The position numbers were made by a program, and so were the translations under genes. Positions 53,212 through 64,000 of a DNA stretch of 64,000 nucleotides are shown here, one piece after another. The stretch's first letter is position 1. The number at the start of each line of letters is the position of its first letter. The notes beneath the pieces were generated by a model. The model saw only the letters and a program-made list of their open reading frames with translations. It was not told the origin of the DNA and made no database searches. Source of the stretch: Tetraselmis striata. Its lineage: Eukaryota > Chlorophyta > Chlorodendrophyceae > Chlorodendrales > Chlorodendraceae. Location: positions 1-64,000 of the forward strand of contig VCJN01002818.1 in the NCBI GenBank assembly GCA_006384855.1, given 5' to 3'.

Positions 53212-53960
53212 TCACGATGCTGCATACTGCCTAACGGAAGAGCGCCTCATAACATGCTGGTTTGCACGCCTGGGCTGCCTGGTGCTGCCGCTCCGGGTGT
53301 GACGCCGCTGCTCAGATGTGCGCGGTTGTTGTGCTGATGGTTGCCCCTCATCCTTTTCACGTGATTGCTTGCGTGCCTGCGCCAAATCCTCGCGTGATGC
53401 ATCACTCGCAACGACGGCAGCTCGCTCTGCGCCCATCCTCCCCTTGGAACGCACGAGCAGGGGCTTGGCTCCTTGCCCACAACAATCGCCGCACACAAAT
53501 AGCACGGCGTGCCACTGTGCCCGAAGATCAGTGTACACCACGCCCGACTTGAATGTCCTGCCAGCACAGTATGCACATATAGTAGCTGCATCATTAAAAC
53601 ATGCGACAGATTTGCGTCGCTGGTGCGAGTACTACTCGAACTCCAAGGGTGTTGAGCAGTCATCCATGTTGACTCTGGTGATGTAGGTGCCGTAGTATGA
53701 AGTGCCTTAGCGAAGGTTTTCGCTCGAGGATGAGGACGTTGCGTCGGGATCTGGCACGTTCTTGAGACTTATTAGACACCTAGCAATGGCAGGTAGTCCG
53801 CAAGGAGGTTGGAGATAAGAAGGTCCTTGAACGTCGTGCAGCCGCCCACCCACTTGCCGGTGCCATACTTGATCAATGTGTATTCGAAGAGTTGCTTGTT
53901 TCATGTCCACCCATACGGTGATGCATAGTAGAGCGGCTGAGTCTTGAGGCATGGTGGGAC
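53212..53960 (-). pseudogene. Broken ORF with SANT/Myb-like and zinc-binding segments
   Basis: On the minus strand, about 53950-53770 reads ASPYGWT-stop-NKQLFEYTLIKYGTGKW and FKDLLISNLLADYLPLL, similar to a Myb/SANT helix pattern (WT...LF..LIKYGTGKW), with TGA after WT. Further on (53670-53440) another frame reads MDDCSTPLEFE-stop-YSHQRRKS, then CAYCAGRTF ... VCGDCCGQ, a CxxC...CxxC zinc-ribbon-like pair, and a basic tail to 53212. Frame changes and two nonsense codons indicate a decayed gene or TE ORF. The family is uncertain. Confidence 0.4.
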
Positions 53961-54921
53961 CCTATTGCGCTTGATGGGGCGGAGGGGGCGGGGGTGATGT
54001 GACACTGCGATGCGTTTCTGGATAGGGTTCACATGCAAAAGGTAGGGCGGTGTAGATGTAGCTAGGAACGCAGCCGAACGCGGCGGTGCATAGTGAAATT
54101 ATTGGCGTACTATTTTGCCATTTCGGTACAATATAGTCGTGCGTTTTATGGATACATAATGTTGGATAGATATGCGGTGGATTAATATGTAGAAGTATAC
54201 ATCGACGTGAATATGCCTACTACACACTTATAAAATCCTTAGTACATCAATACAAGCAAGTGCTTGGGATTGCAGTGGGCACCCATCACTAAGCATTTGA
54301 GTATATAGGCCCCGCGTACCGTCGTTAAACAGTGCTTCAAGCGGTATATGCCAGAAAAAGACATTGTCCGAAAAGGAAGGAAAGCCCTGCCCCCCCCCCC
54401 CCCCCCCCCCTGCGCATCCCTAGAATATCCGCCACCTAAAACAAGATATTCCAATAAAGGGAGGAGGTTGTGCGGTTTGCCGAAAAGGCGCTTTGGCTCG
54501 GGTTACAGGCTGTTCTATGGCAGGAAATATAAGTGCTGAGTCATATATATGTGAAGCTGAATCGCCATATGTATATATACATATAGGGACTCCATATGCA
54601 TAGAATTACTTTTTGGTTACAGGGAGAGCGTCTTTATGTGCATAGAATCATCGCACCAGAAATAGTCGTCACCGGCGCGCCGTCATCATCGTCTGCTCAC
54701 GCCGCCGTCGACGCCGTATACCAATAGGTCGGCGGCGGCGCGACGGCCGAGAGCAGGCCGCCGTCCCGCCGGCGAACGGGCGCCATCATCCCGCACCAGC
54801 CTCTGCACAACCCTTGCCCCCGACTTTAAACAGGCTTTGACAGCAAGATCGCCAGACGTAGCAGCAGGTGCATCAAGAAACTTATTCCTCGAGGCGGCGC
54901 CGGCGGCGGGGGGTAGGCACG
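53961..54921. other. Intergenic / NAT10 upstream region
   Basis: No supported gene. A C-run lies at 54391-54410 and palindromic TATATG repeats at 54541-54590. The last 100 bp before the NAT10 ATG are GC-rich and must hold its 5' UTR. An in-frame upstream ATG at 54868 exists, but the family starts at the MRKKVD-type residues. Confidence 0.5.
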
Positions 54922-57383
54922 ATGCGGAAGAAGGTGGACAGCCGGCTGCGCACGCTAGTGGAGAACTGCGTGAAGAGCCGACAGCGCAGCCTGTTCGTGG
55001 TGGTGGGCGACAAGGGGCGCGAGCAAGTCGTCAACCTGCACTACATGCTCAGCAAGACGGTCGTCAAGGCGCGCCCCTCCGTGCTATGGTGCTACAAAAA
55101 GGACCTCTACATGAGCAGGCAAGACCCCCCCCCCCCCCCCCCCCCCCCCCCCCTTTACGCGCGCCGACCTGCGTGTCGAGCTCCCTCGTATTCGTGGACA
55201 CGGCGGGCGCGTACCGGCCAGTCGGCTGTCGCCAGCACTCCCTCCGACACGCAGCGCCCTCGGCTCCCTTTTCTCGACCCGGCTGGCAGTGGGCAGTGTG
55301 CACCCCGAGCGGGAGATTCCCAGGCAGCGGGCTGACGCGCTGGGGCGTCGCGCAGCCACCGCAAGAAGCGGATGCGGCAGGTGAAGAAGTTGGCGCAGCG
55401 CGGGCTGCTGGACCCCGAGAAGGAGGACCCCTTCAGCCTGTTCGTCGCCTCCACTGACATCCGCTACTGCTACTACGCCGACACGCACAAGATCCTGGGC
55501 AACACCTTCGGCATGTGCGTGCTGCAGGTGCGTCGGCCCGACCTCTGCCCCCTCCCCCTCCTCTCCGATTGCCACATCCACCCTTTTTCTACTTTAATTA
55601 TTTCGGATATTATCGTCATTAGTATTGTTGCTACCCCCCCTCCCCCCCTTCTTCCTACCATTACCTCTGCCCCTCGTGACGGCCGCACGCTGAGGCGGGC
55701 CATTTCCCCTCTGCCAGGACTTTGAGGCGCTCACGCCCAACCTGCTGGCGCGCACCATCGAGACGGTGGAGGGCGGCGGCATCGTTGTGATGCTGCTCTC
55801 CACGCTGACCTCCCTCACCAAGCTGTACGATCTCACCATGGACTGCCACGCGCGCCTGCGCACCGAGTCGCACCAGGAGGTCGTCGGTGCGCCCACACGC
55901 CTACCATCAACCTGCCCCTCCCCCCTCCCCCTACCCGCGGGCGCCCCAACCAAGGGCGCGCAGAAGTGGGGACGACAGGTGTTCAGCTTAGCCGGCCCTG
56001 AATCCAGCTGAATCCAGGCTGGAGTTACTTCCAACCGGTTTCAGGAAGTCGCCCTTAGGTCAGTCCTGCATCGCTGCTGGATAAAAGCAATGGCATCGTC
56101 CACTCTGTTGTGGTTTATGGCGGTACAACTCGGGCCTGAATTCAGTGGAATCCGGATTCTTTCAGTTTTGGCGGGATTCTGGGAGAATTTCTGTCCAAAT
56201 CGATATTAGCTGAAAACAGTCGTACATTCAGCCGGAATTTGGTCCTTGATGATTCCCTCCCAGACGGGGGCAGCACAAAGCCTGCATCGATCAGGCAGTC
56301 ATGGCAGTGGAGTTGCGGGCCTGAATTCAGCAGAATTCTGGAATAATCCCCTTCTAGCGGAATCCATGTCCGCTTAAATCCGCTGCAGCAGAAACATCCG
56401 CGCAACCCCTTGGACCTCACCCCTCCCCTCACCCTCCCCGGGCAGGCCGCTTCAATGAGCGCATGGTGCTGTCGCTGGCCAGCACGCCCAACTGCATCAT
56501 GATGGACGACGAGCTCAACATCCTGCCGACTTCCAGCCTGGTGAAGGACATCCAGCCGCTGGCGGCCGAGGGGGAGGGCGGGCCGCAGAGCGCGGCGACC
56601 GCGGAGCTGGCGGAGCTTGTGGAGTCGCTCAAGGGCACCGAGGCAAGCGCCCCCCCGCCCCCCCTTCCCCCGCTGGGCCTCTTTCATCACCTAAGGTGCC
56701 ACCGGTATACTACTTTGAAGCGCTGCTGCGCCCAAATGCTAAAAATACTAATACTTAATATGTAAAGGGGTTCACTAGTTCATGCGGAGGCCGCAGTTGA
56801 CGATGCTGCACGGGCTGCCTCACCGGGCGCTCCGGTACAAGCAGTGTGGTTGGCAGCGCAGAGGGCGTATGTACCACAATACGCGAGGCTATTCTCAATA
56901 TCTCGTTGCCGCCGCTGAGACAGGCAACGTCTCCCCTGATCAGGGCCGGAACCCTTGCATGTCCAGAGCTAGGTCAGCTAGCTTTCCCCCACAGACGCCA
57001 TCCACGCGCCAGCCACTGTTGGGTCAGGCCTAGCCCATTCGACCCTCGCCTCATTTCGACGGCCTCGTGCGCAGCCCCGCGCCATGCGCCACAGCGAGCC
57101 CGGCGCCTGGGTTTCTTGCACCCCTCCCCCTCCCCTTTTTTGTGGGAAGTATCGGCACCTCAAACAACATGCCAAATTGTAATGGCCTTAACCCCTGTTC
57201 CCCTCCCCCACCACCTCCTCCTCCGCGCAGCCCGCGGGCGGCCTGGTGGGCATGTGCAAGACGCTGGACCAGGCGCGGGCGGTGGTGACCTTCCTGGACG
57301 CGGCCTCTGAGAAGACGCTGCGCAACACGGTGGCGCTCACGGCGTCGCGCGGCCGCGGCAAGGTGGGCTGCATGCGCCACGGG

Positions 57384-57414
<31 letters not shown>

Positions 57415-58726
57415 CGACAAAAACGGGGAGGCAAAGGAGACCGAGGAGGAGGGGGAGGGGACGGAATGAAGGGGGTGGGGGGGGGGGGGGGGGGAGGAGG
57501 AGGGGGTTCCTCCCCATTGCATGCACACTTTTTCTCTCTCTTCCTCTATCTCTCCTAATGTTCTCCCGAATGATGGCAGCCTTTGTATTGTAAAATGTGC
57601 AGTGTATCTTTTCCCCTTATTTGTTTTATCTTGGTATATGGACATATATTGCTCCAAAGTCCGGCCGCGGGCGCAGTAGCAGGAACGGTCGGAATACGAA
57701 CCTGCCCCGTCTGTCAGGGATCCCTCTAGCCAAAACTGCATCGGAACTACTGTTCCTAGGCATAGGTTGCCTGCAAGCGCTTACATAGCTTGAGGCCAAC
57801 ATGATGGGCTCTCGTAGGAACGCCGGCATCCTTGAGTCTGCAAGACAGCGCGCCCTCGCACATGTTGCGAGCACACCCACCCACCCCTGACCCTCGCCCC
57901 CGCCACGCCGGCCCGCGGCAGAGCGCCGCGCTGGGGCTGGCCATCTCGGGCGCGCTGGCGCTCGGGTACAGCAACATCTTTGTGTCCGCCCCGACGCCGG
58001 AGAACCTGCGCACCCTCTTTGACTTCATCCTCAAGGGGCTGGACGCCATGGACTACAAGGCGCGCCCTTGCCCCCCGCGGCCCCGGGATGCGCGGGGAGC
58101 CTACCCTAGTTGGGATTTGCATGTCTTTCGATTTAGTTCATACTGAAACAATTGCAGCAGCCCCAACGCAGCACTCTAGGATAGGGTATCGGACAGGGTC
58201 GGCTCAGGCGGACCCCCCAGTCGGGGCCAGAAGCAGCATCGCTGGTCATTGAATGAGCGCAGCAGTGGCCGGCGGCTCCGGAGAGGCGAGGGGCTGATTG
58301 GGTGGGTTGTGGCTGCGGGCGGGCGCTCAGGAGCACATCGACTACGACCTCGTGGAGTCCACCAACCCGGCGTTCGGCAAGGCGCTCATCCGCATCAACG
58401 TCTTCCGCAACCACCGCCAGGTGCGCTCCCCCCCCCCCCCCCCCCCCCACCCCCTTCCAACCCCCTAACCCCTCCTGAACCTCCCGGTGTCAGCCTTGTA
58501 AGCAGCCCAGCTTGTAGGCAAATGCTGCCGACGCATCAGAGCAGCATGCGTTAGAGAGGAGCGAGAGGCCGGGGTAGGGGGGCGCAATAGCGAAGGGGGC
58601 GGGGAGGGGGGGGGTGGAGAGTAACGTTGCACTGGTTAGATCTGTGAGAGAATCTTTGTTGCAGAATGCAGCTGAAGGGTGCCACGGTGACTGATCGGGT
58701 ATTGCGGGATCATTTCCGTAAGCGCA

Positions 58727-58809
<83 letters not shown>

Positions 58810-60486
58810 GAGGGAGAGAGAGAAAGCGCGGGGGGGGGGGGGGGGGGGGGGGGGACATGCATGGCTGGAAGTGTTGGGGGTCAAGGGACACGGCCGGTGT
58901 GGGAGCGAATGCCCTAAAGCCGCGTTCGGTGCGCTTGAAGCGCTTTAGTCTTACCGTGCTTTATAAGCTCGACGAACGACTCTCACCTTATGTCATTGTT
59001 CCTCTCGGGGGGATGTGGGTGCATGGCCGGAACTGATGTGTGCGGTATTGCCCCGCCTGGCTGGCTGCCCCGGGCGCGCAGACGGTGCAGTACATCATGC
59101 CGCAGCACCACGCCAAGCTGGCGCAGGCGGAGCTCCTGGTGATCGACGAGGCGGCCGCCATCCCGCTGCCCATCGTGAAGCAGATGCTGGGCCCCTACCT
59201 CACCTTCCTCTGCTCTACCGTCAACGGCTACGAGGGCACCGGCCGCAGCCTGTCGCTCAAGCTCATCCAGCAGCTGCGGGAGCAGGTAACCCCCCCCCCC
59301 CCCCCCCCCCCCAACCCCCTCCCCAGAGCTTACGGGTTTTTCCGGGTTTTCCCGCTGACCCATCGCATCTTGGTGCCGTCTCAGTGCCGCTGTTGTCGCG
59401 GAGGAAAACCCTCGCGGTCTTCCTTAGCTTCAACCCCCCTCGCCCTTATCTCACTCCCGTGTGCTCTCACTGTGTCCAGGGCGCCAAGGTGAAGAGCGGG
59501 GACGACCCCTCCGGCCTTTCCGGGGGCCGCATCTTCAGGGAGGTGCAGCTGCAGGAACCCATCCGGTACGCCTCCACCCCCCTCTCCCCCCAGCCAAGCA
59601 TGCAAAAGTCAAGTAAAAGTTCGCCCCGAGTCACCGACCGAAGCCGCCCCAGCACTTGACCTAGTTGTAGGTCTGGCGTAGCCATTTGACCGTCGCCAAG
59701 CACGTGGCTTCGCCCCGCCAAAGAGGGCTCTGGGCAGTTGCTGAGCTTGCTGCGGTGTGTGGGGGGCGCAGGTACGCGGCGGGCGACAAGCTGGAGTCCT
59801 GGCTGCACGAGCTGCTGTGCCTGGACGCGGCGGAGCATGTGCCGCGGCCGCCCGCGGCCATGCCGCACCCCGACGAGTGCGAGCTTTACTACGTCGAGCG
59901 CGACACGCTGTTCTCCTACCACAAGGCACGTGCCGCGCCGCCTGTCCCGGACCCTGGCACCGTGCCGGCAAGCCGTGCAACGATGCCATATTTTGTGCTC
60001 GCGTCCTCCACTGTCCCGCCGTTCTGCCCAGCCCCATGCCTTACACGGCGGCTTCACCCCCGCCCTGACTCCAACTCCCTCCCGCCCTGACCTCAGGCAT
60101 CCGAGGTGTTCCTGCAGCGCATCATGTCGCTCTACGTGTCGTCGCACTACAAGAACTCGCCCAACGACCTGCTGCTCATGTCGGACGCGCCCGCGCACCA
60201 GATCTTCGCGTTGCTGGGCCCTGTGAACGCGTCGCAGGTGCGCCGGCGCCCCGTGGCGCTGGACGGAATCCCTGGGTGAAATGCTGCCGGTGTCATTACA
60301 CCCCCCCCCCCCCCCCCCCCCAACACCATTTAGCTGCCTCCCCCACCCCCAAAAAACCCACCCTAACAAGCAGCTGGGTCGAATTCAGTAATGGCAACTG
60401 TGATCACTGGTCGGATATCAGCGGTGAGTGACAAAGTGAAGACGGCGTTTGAACGCAAGAATGTGTATGTACCCATTCACCATCGC

Positions 60487-60531
<45 letters not shown>

Positions 60532-61559
60532 GCCGGTGAAGCGTATCGTGGTAGAAGTTCCCTTTTTTAAATGTATATGCAGTGTGATACCAGTGCAGTC
60601 CCTGGATAGCTCGACTGGGAGTGAGGGATGCCCCCCCCCCCCCCCCCCCTTCCTTGTCTTGCCGGGTGGCCTGACCCATCCCCTGCCCCTTTGTCGCGCA
60701 GAATGCGCTGCCGGACGTGCTCTGCGTGGTGCAGGTCGCGCTGGAGGGCGCCATCAGCAAGAAGTCCGCCATGACGAGCCTGTCGCAGGGCGTTCTGCCG
60801 CACGGCGATCTCATCCCCTGGACCATCGGCCAGCAGTACCAGGTTGCGCCTCGGCGATGACCCCATTCTGTTCCACTGCCCCACCCCTTCCCCCAACACA
60901 CACTGCCCCTATGTCCCCTTCGCCCCCCCCCCCCCCCCCCCAACACACACTGCCCCCATGTCCCCCTTCCCCCCCCCCCCCCCCCCACCTCCCCAGCAGG
61001 CTCCCAGATGTTATATAAAGATCCAAAGGGCACTGCCTCAGGACGCAATCGACACTCGATGCGCTTTTCGGAGCGTCTCGGAGCATTCAACCGCTCGGAT
61101 TGACCCCCTTGATTAAGAGTCCCTATGAAATCAACAGCCAGGCCCGCTGTTTGAACACCATAGTATGACATTTAGCGTTTAGGGTGCCTAAAGGGTTTAC
61201 CAAAAAAACCCTAAACCCTCAATATGGTACGAGGAATTAAAGACAACAACCGCTTGAGAGGGAATTCCCGCCCCATGGTTGTGGAACTCCAGTGGAAGCG
61301 CTATATCCGTTTATTCGGCCTGGCATGCCGCCGTGCCAAACTCCGCATGCGCGCCCACACGCGCCCCCGCCAGGCCTGCCGCTGTAGATCAGCTGATGCA
61401 TTGCCGCTCCGGTGCGCGCAGGACCCCGACTTTCCGGGGCTGTCGGGCGCGCGCGTGGTGCGCATTGCCACGCACCCGGAGCTCACGCGCGGCGGGTACG
61501 GCTCTGCGGCCCTCAAGCAGCTGACGCAGTATTTCCAGGGGCAGCTGTCGGGTGCGCCC

Positions 61560-61590
<31 letters not shown>

Positions 61591-63804
61591 ACTTCGCCAA
61601 CCCCCGCGCCCTTCTAGTGTATGAATAAGCAGGAACCTTGCCCCAAACAATGAACAACCGGGCCCCCTCCCGCCGTTCACTATTGGGGGGGTTCATCATG
61701 GGGGGTTCACTATGGAGGTAATGTCATCAATACATGATGTTTCGGACGCCTTTTTCGGGCCAGTGTGCATAGCCCGGCGGTCTCTTACTTGTCACAGCGG
61801 TATTTCTATCATTGATCTTTTTGAACGACCGGCATGATGGCCAAACGCAGGCATTGCTTGAGACAATGTGTGACTCTGTTGTGGGCAAGATAATATACTA
61901 CGGGTAGAGAGTTTGGTGGGTGAAGAAACAAATATTTATGTTTGTTTCTGTCGTTATTGTACATGCAGCGCTGAGCTTTATTATCGTGTTGGACGGGCAC
62001 AGTGCAATACAACTTGTCACTCAGGGATGGACTGCGTCAGCCCTGTTGACTGGCAGGGACACCCGGCGATGGGTGCTGGTAGCAATTCCTCAAAGGAAAC
62101 ACACCATGTGAAAAGTCCTCAAGTAAACGCCAATGCCTCCGAACCGGCGCAATTGTCTCTGCTGCCCTTCTTTCTCAAAATCGACTACCGGTACCGGCGC
62201 GGGCAATAGGAGCACTGCGAATCAGGCCCTGCCCTGCCTGCCAGAGGTCAAACGTAGACGACACTACAGCGGGACTACAGCAAGTATTCTTACAGGTTGC
62301 ATGCGAGCCCAATCTGAGGGTTATAATGAAGGCCCTTATATTCGGCAACCGTATACAGATTTCTCAAACTTGTACTTTTACACGCCCATATCGCCCATAT
62401 TGTCCAACACTTCATGACCTCGGCACCGCGAAGAGTGACACTAAGAAGGCCACTGCGCGAGACGGGCGCGTGGGGGGGGAGGGGGGGGGGGGGGGGGGGC
62501 TCGAAGAGGGCACGAGCCCTCTCTTCGGCTTGGGCGGGCGGGGAAAAGCTCTGGTTTGCTGATGCCGCGGCGCTACTCCGGACTGCGCAGGGCTGGACGA
62601 GGGCGAGGGCGGCACCGGCGCCACCCCCACGCGCAAGCCGTCGGCCACGCCCAACGGCGCGGGCCTGCTGGCGGAGCGCATTAAGCCGCGCACAGGGCTG
62701 CCGCCGCTGCTGGTCAGCCTGGCGGACCGGCCGCCCGAGCGCCTGCACTACCTCGGCGTCTCCTTCGGCATCACGCTGCAGCTGTACAAGTTCTGGAGCC
62801 GCGCCGGCTACTGCCCTGTGTACGTGCGCCAGACGGCCAATGAGACCACGGGCGAGCACACCTGCGTCATGCTCAGGCCGCTGGAGTCGGAGGACGTGGA
62901 GGGCACCGGGTGCGCCGGCCCGCAGCCCCCCTCACCCCCCCCCCCCTCCTCCCCCCCCCCCCCCCCCCTGCCCGGGGCTCCTTCCGGCCCCCGACAACAG
63001 AAAGTCCAGACAAGACGACGGCGATGGTGATAATGACAATGGCGACAATGATACATTCGAGGCCAAGACCGATCTCATGACAGACCGTAGACACACTTTG
63101 GGTTCACTTATATTTGGTGTTAAACTCCCCCCCCCCCCCCCCCCCCCCCCCCGGGTGCCCTGCTGCAGGTGGCTGCAGCCGTTTGTTGCCGACTTCAAGT
63201 CCCGGTTCAGGAGCCTCCTGGGTACGAGCTCCGTCACCGCGCACCGGCCGCATGTGCTCCCAAAGCGCCCACTTTGTCTGTCGGCTTGAAAGTTGGAGGA
63301 GCTTTAAATAAACCAAACGGCATTGCAACCCGCTCGAGCGGACCGCCTGGATGCGTGCCGCAATGGGTGTGTCGCAACTCATCCAACGACCACTCACACG
63401 CTCGCTGCGGTGGCCTGCAGGCGCGGCGTTCCGGGAGTTTGACCCCTCACTGGCGCTGGTGGTGCTGGACCCCAAGCTGTCCTTCACCGACGAGCAGCGC
63501 GAGAGCGCGCTGCAGGTGCCCTCCTCCCCCCCCCCCCCCCTCCCTCTCTCCCTCCCCCCAAATAGCAACTCACCGACACACCGCCACAGCGTTTTTTTGT
63601 TCGGTCCGCGCGCCATCTAATTTCGCGTGATGGTAACCCTAGTGATGGTAACCCTATGCATCCTGTCACTGCTTATGATGCATATGATCCGGCATGCAAG
63701 GAAACTGACTCGCGCTCGTCCGTGTGGGCGCGCGGCAGGGCGACGGCAGCGTGGCCAAGTCGGCGGGCGAGCTCTTCACCCCGTACGACCTGAAGCGGCT
63801 GCAG
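54922..63804 (+). CDS. NAT10: RNA cytidine acetyltransferase NAT10/Kre33 family, 3' end outside window
   Basis: Exons: 54922-55118, 55356-55527, 55718-55886, 56446-56642, 57231-57362, 57922-58059, 58331-58420, 59082-59285, 59480-59565, 59772-59925, 60097-60237, 60702-60842, 61422-61551, 62591-62909, 63169-63221, 63421-63515, 63739-63804, then a GTGGGG donor. All phases agree (828 codons). Start MRKKVDSRL; then KARPSVLWCYKK and HKILGNTFGMCVLQ (N-terminal domain), Walker A SRGRGKSA across exons 5/6, Walker B LLVIDEAAAIPLP, NGYEGTGRSLSLKL (RecA-like ATPase/helicase), then the GNAT acetyl-CoA motif RIATHPELTRGGYGSAA (exon 13) and YLGVSFGI. The family makes N4-acetylcytidine in 18S rRNA and tRNA in the nucleolus, using ATP and acetyl-CoA. 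The missing part is the C-terminal tRNA-binding region and Lys-rich tail. Four introns (1, 4, 6, 10) start with GC. Confidence 0.95.
57671..57803. repeat. Diverged member of the 39.9-kb repeat family, NAT10 intron 5
   Basis: It shares GGTCGGAATACGAACCTGCCC, GTCAGG, GCATAGGTTGC-TGCAAGC and AGCTTGAGGCC order with 39933-40058, with lower identity. Confidence 0.45.
58734..58804. repeat. (GT)35 microsatellite, NAT10 intron 7
   Basis: A continuous TG/GT tract is followed by a GA-rich stretch and a G-run of about 23 (58831-58853). Confidence 0.95.
60489..60528. repeat. (GT)20 microsatellite, NAT10 intron 11
   Basis: A continuous GT tract followed by TTTGCCGG. Confidence 0.9.
62202..62339. repeat. 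Member of the 39.9-kb MITE-like family, NAT10 intron 13
   Basis: It shares with 39933-40058 GGCAATA, GCCTGCCAGAGGTCAAA, GTAGACGA, ACAGCGG, GGTTGCATGC and TGAGG-TTATAATGA, ending CCTTAT in both. The minus strand of all copies can be read as a related peptide (HYNPQIGLACNL / HYKPQVGFACNR), so the unit may derive from a coding TE. Confidence 0.75.
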
Positions 63805-64000
63805 GTGGGGCGGTGACGCTCTGAGCTTTTGTCGCCTTGGCTTCGCGCCGCCAAAGGACGCATACATAGCACAAACATTCCATGTTTGATCATTAAGCAA
63901 TACCAGCATTGATTATTGAAGTGCTTTCTTACTAATATCTCTATTTAAGGCAGATACATAGTCAAGTGAACACCGCACACTGTATACTATGTAATATGTA

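Noticed and set aside
55119-55355. Frameshift in NAT10 at the C-run after exon 1
   Set aside because: A GC-AG intron restores the conserved sequence exactly (MS-S-HRKKR), so this is an intron.
1-64000. tRNA or rRNA genes
   Set aside because: No A/B-box pair with cloverleaf pairing and no rRNA core sequence was recognised by eye. A tRNAscan or Infernal run would be decisive.

Overview
The window is nuclear DNA of a GC-rich unicellular eukaryote, most likely a flagellated microalga. The genes are split by many short introns, both strands carry very long G or C homopolymers, and there is no operon structure. The protein set (an EML-type microtubule-binding WD40 protein, a NAT10/Kre33 RNA acetyltransferase, an ARM-BTB protein, PHD-containing Ty3 elements, tyrosine-recombinase elements) fits a protist or alga. 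Two short TTTAGGG-type interstitial repeats hint at a plant/green-alga telomere type, but the lineage cannot be fixed from this window. No tRNA, rRNA, CRISPR array or prokaryotic operon was seen.

Layout. 1-18.2 kb is dominated by mobile DNA: a decayed Ty3/gypsy-type retrotransposon whose gag-protease half (1.5-6.8 kb) and RT-RNase H-integrase-PHD half (14.3-18.0 kb) lie in the right order and strand but are separated by about 7.5 kb. That gap holds tandem repeats, a minisatellite, a Cys-rich ORF and a broken zinc-finger/transposase-like locus. 18.9-21.1 kb holds an ARM-repeat/BTB gene with an in-frame TAG. 23.4-35.6 kb (minus) is an 18-exon EML-family gene (EF-hand-like segment, HELP motif, WD40 repeats); every exon junction I placed keeps the reading frame. 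Head-to-head with it, 36.6-41.1 kb (plus) is a gene for an acidic, Ala/Gln-rich, largely disordered protein of unknown function. 42.1-43.1 kb (minus) encodes a small, probably secreted protein with three fibronectin type II domains.

44.3-52.4 kb is a nest of tyrosine-recombinase (YR) elements. An almost intact 3.2-kb element at 46,496-49,704 has a gag-like ORF, a YR ORF and split direct repeats arranged A1 - ORFs - B1A2 - B2, but no reverse transcriptase. It lies among decayed relatives framed by a diverged ~290-bp direct repeat. An AT-rich scrap of a group-II-intron-type reverse transcriptase sits at 51.9-52.1 kb. A broken SANT/zinc-binding ORF follows at 53.2-54.0 kb.

54.9-63.8 kb (plus) is the 5' four-fifths of a NAT10/Kre33 gene (17 exons seen, 828 codons, running off the window). 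It uses unusual splice sites: four GC donors, several GTGCGC donors, and C-tracts directly after many donors.

The most noteworthy items are the RT-less YR element with its exact circle-junction signature, the PHD finger at the end of the Ty3 integrase (split by a TAG), the non-metazoan FN2 protein, the group II RT relic, and the splice-site/C-tract signature shared by the host genes.
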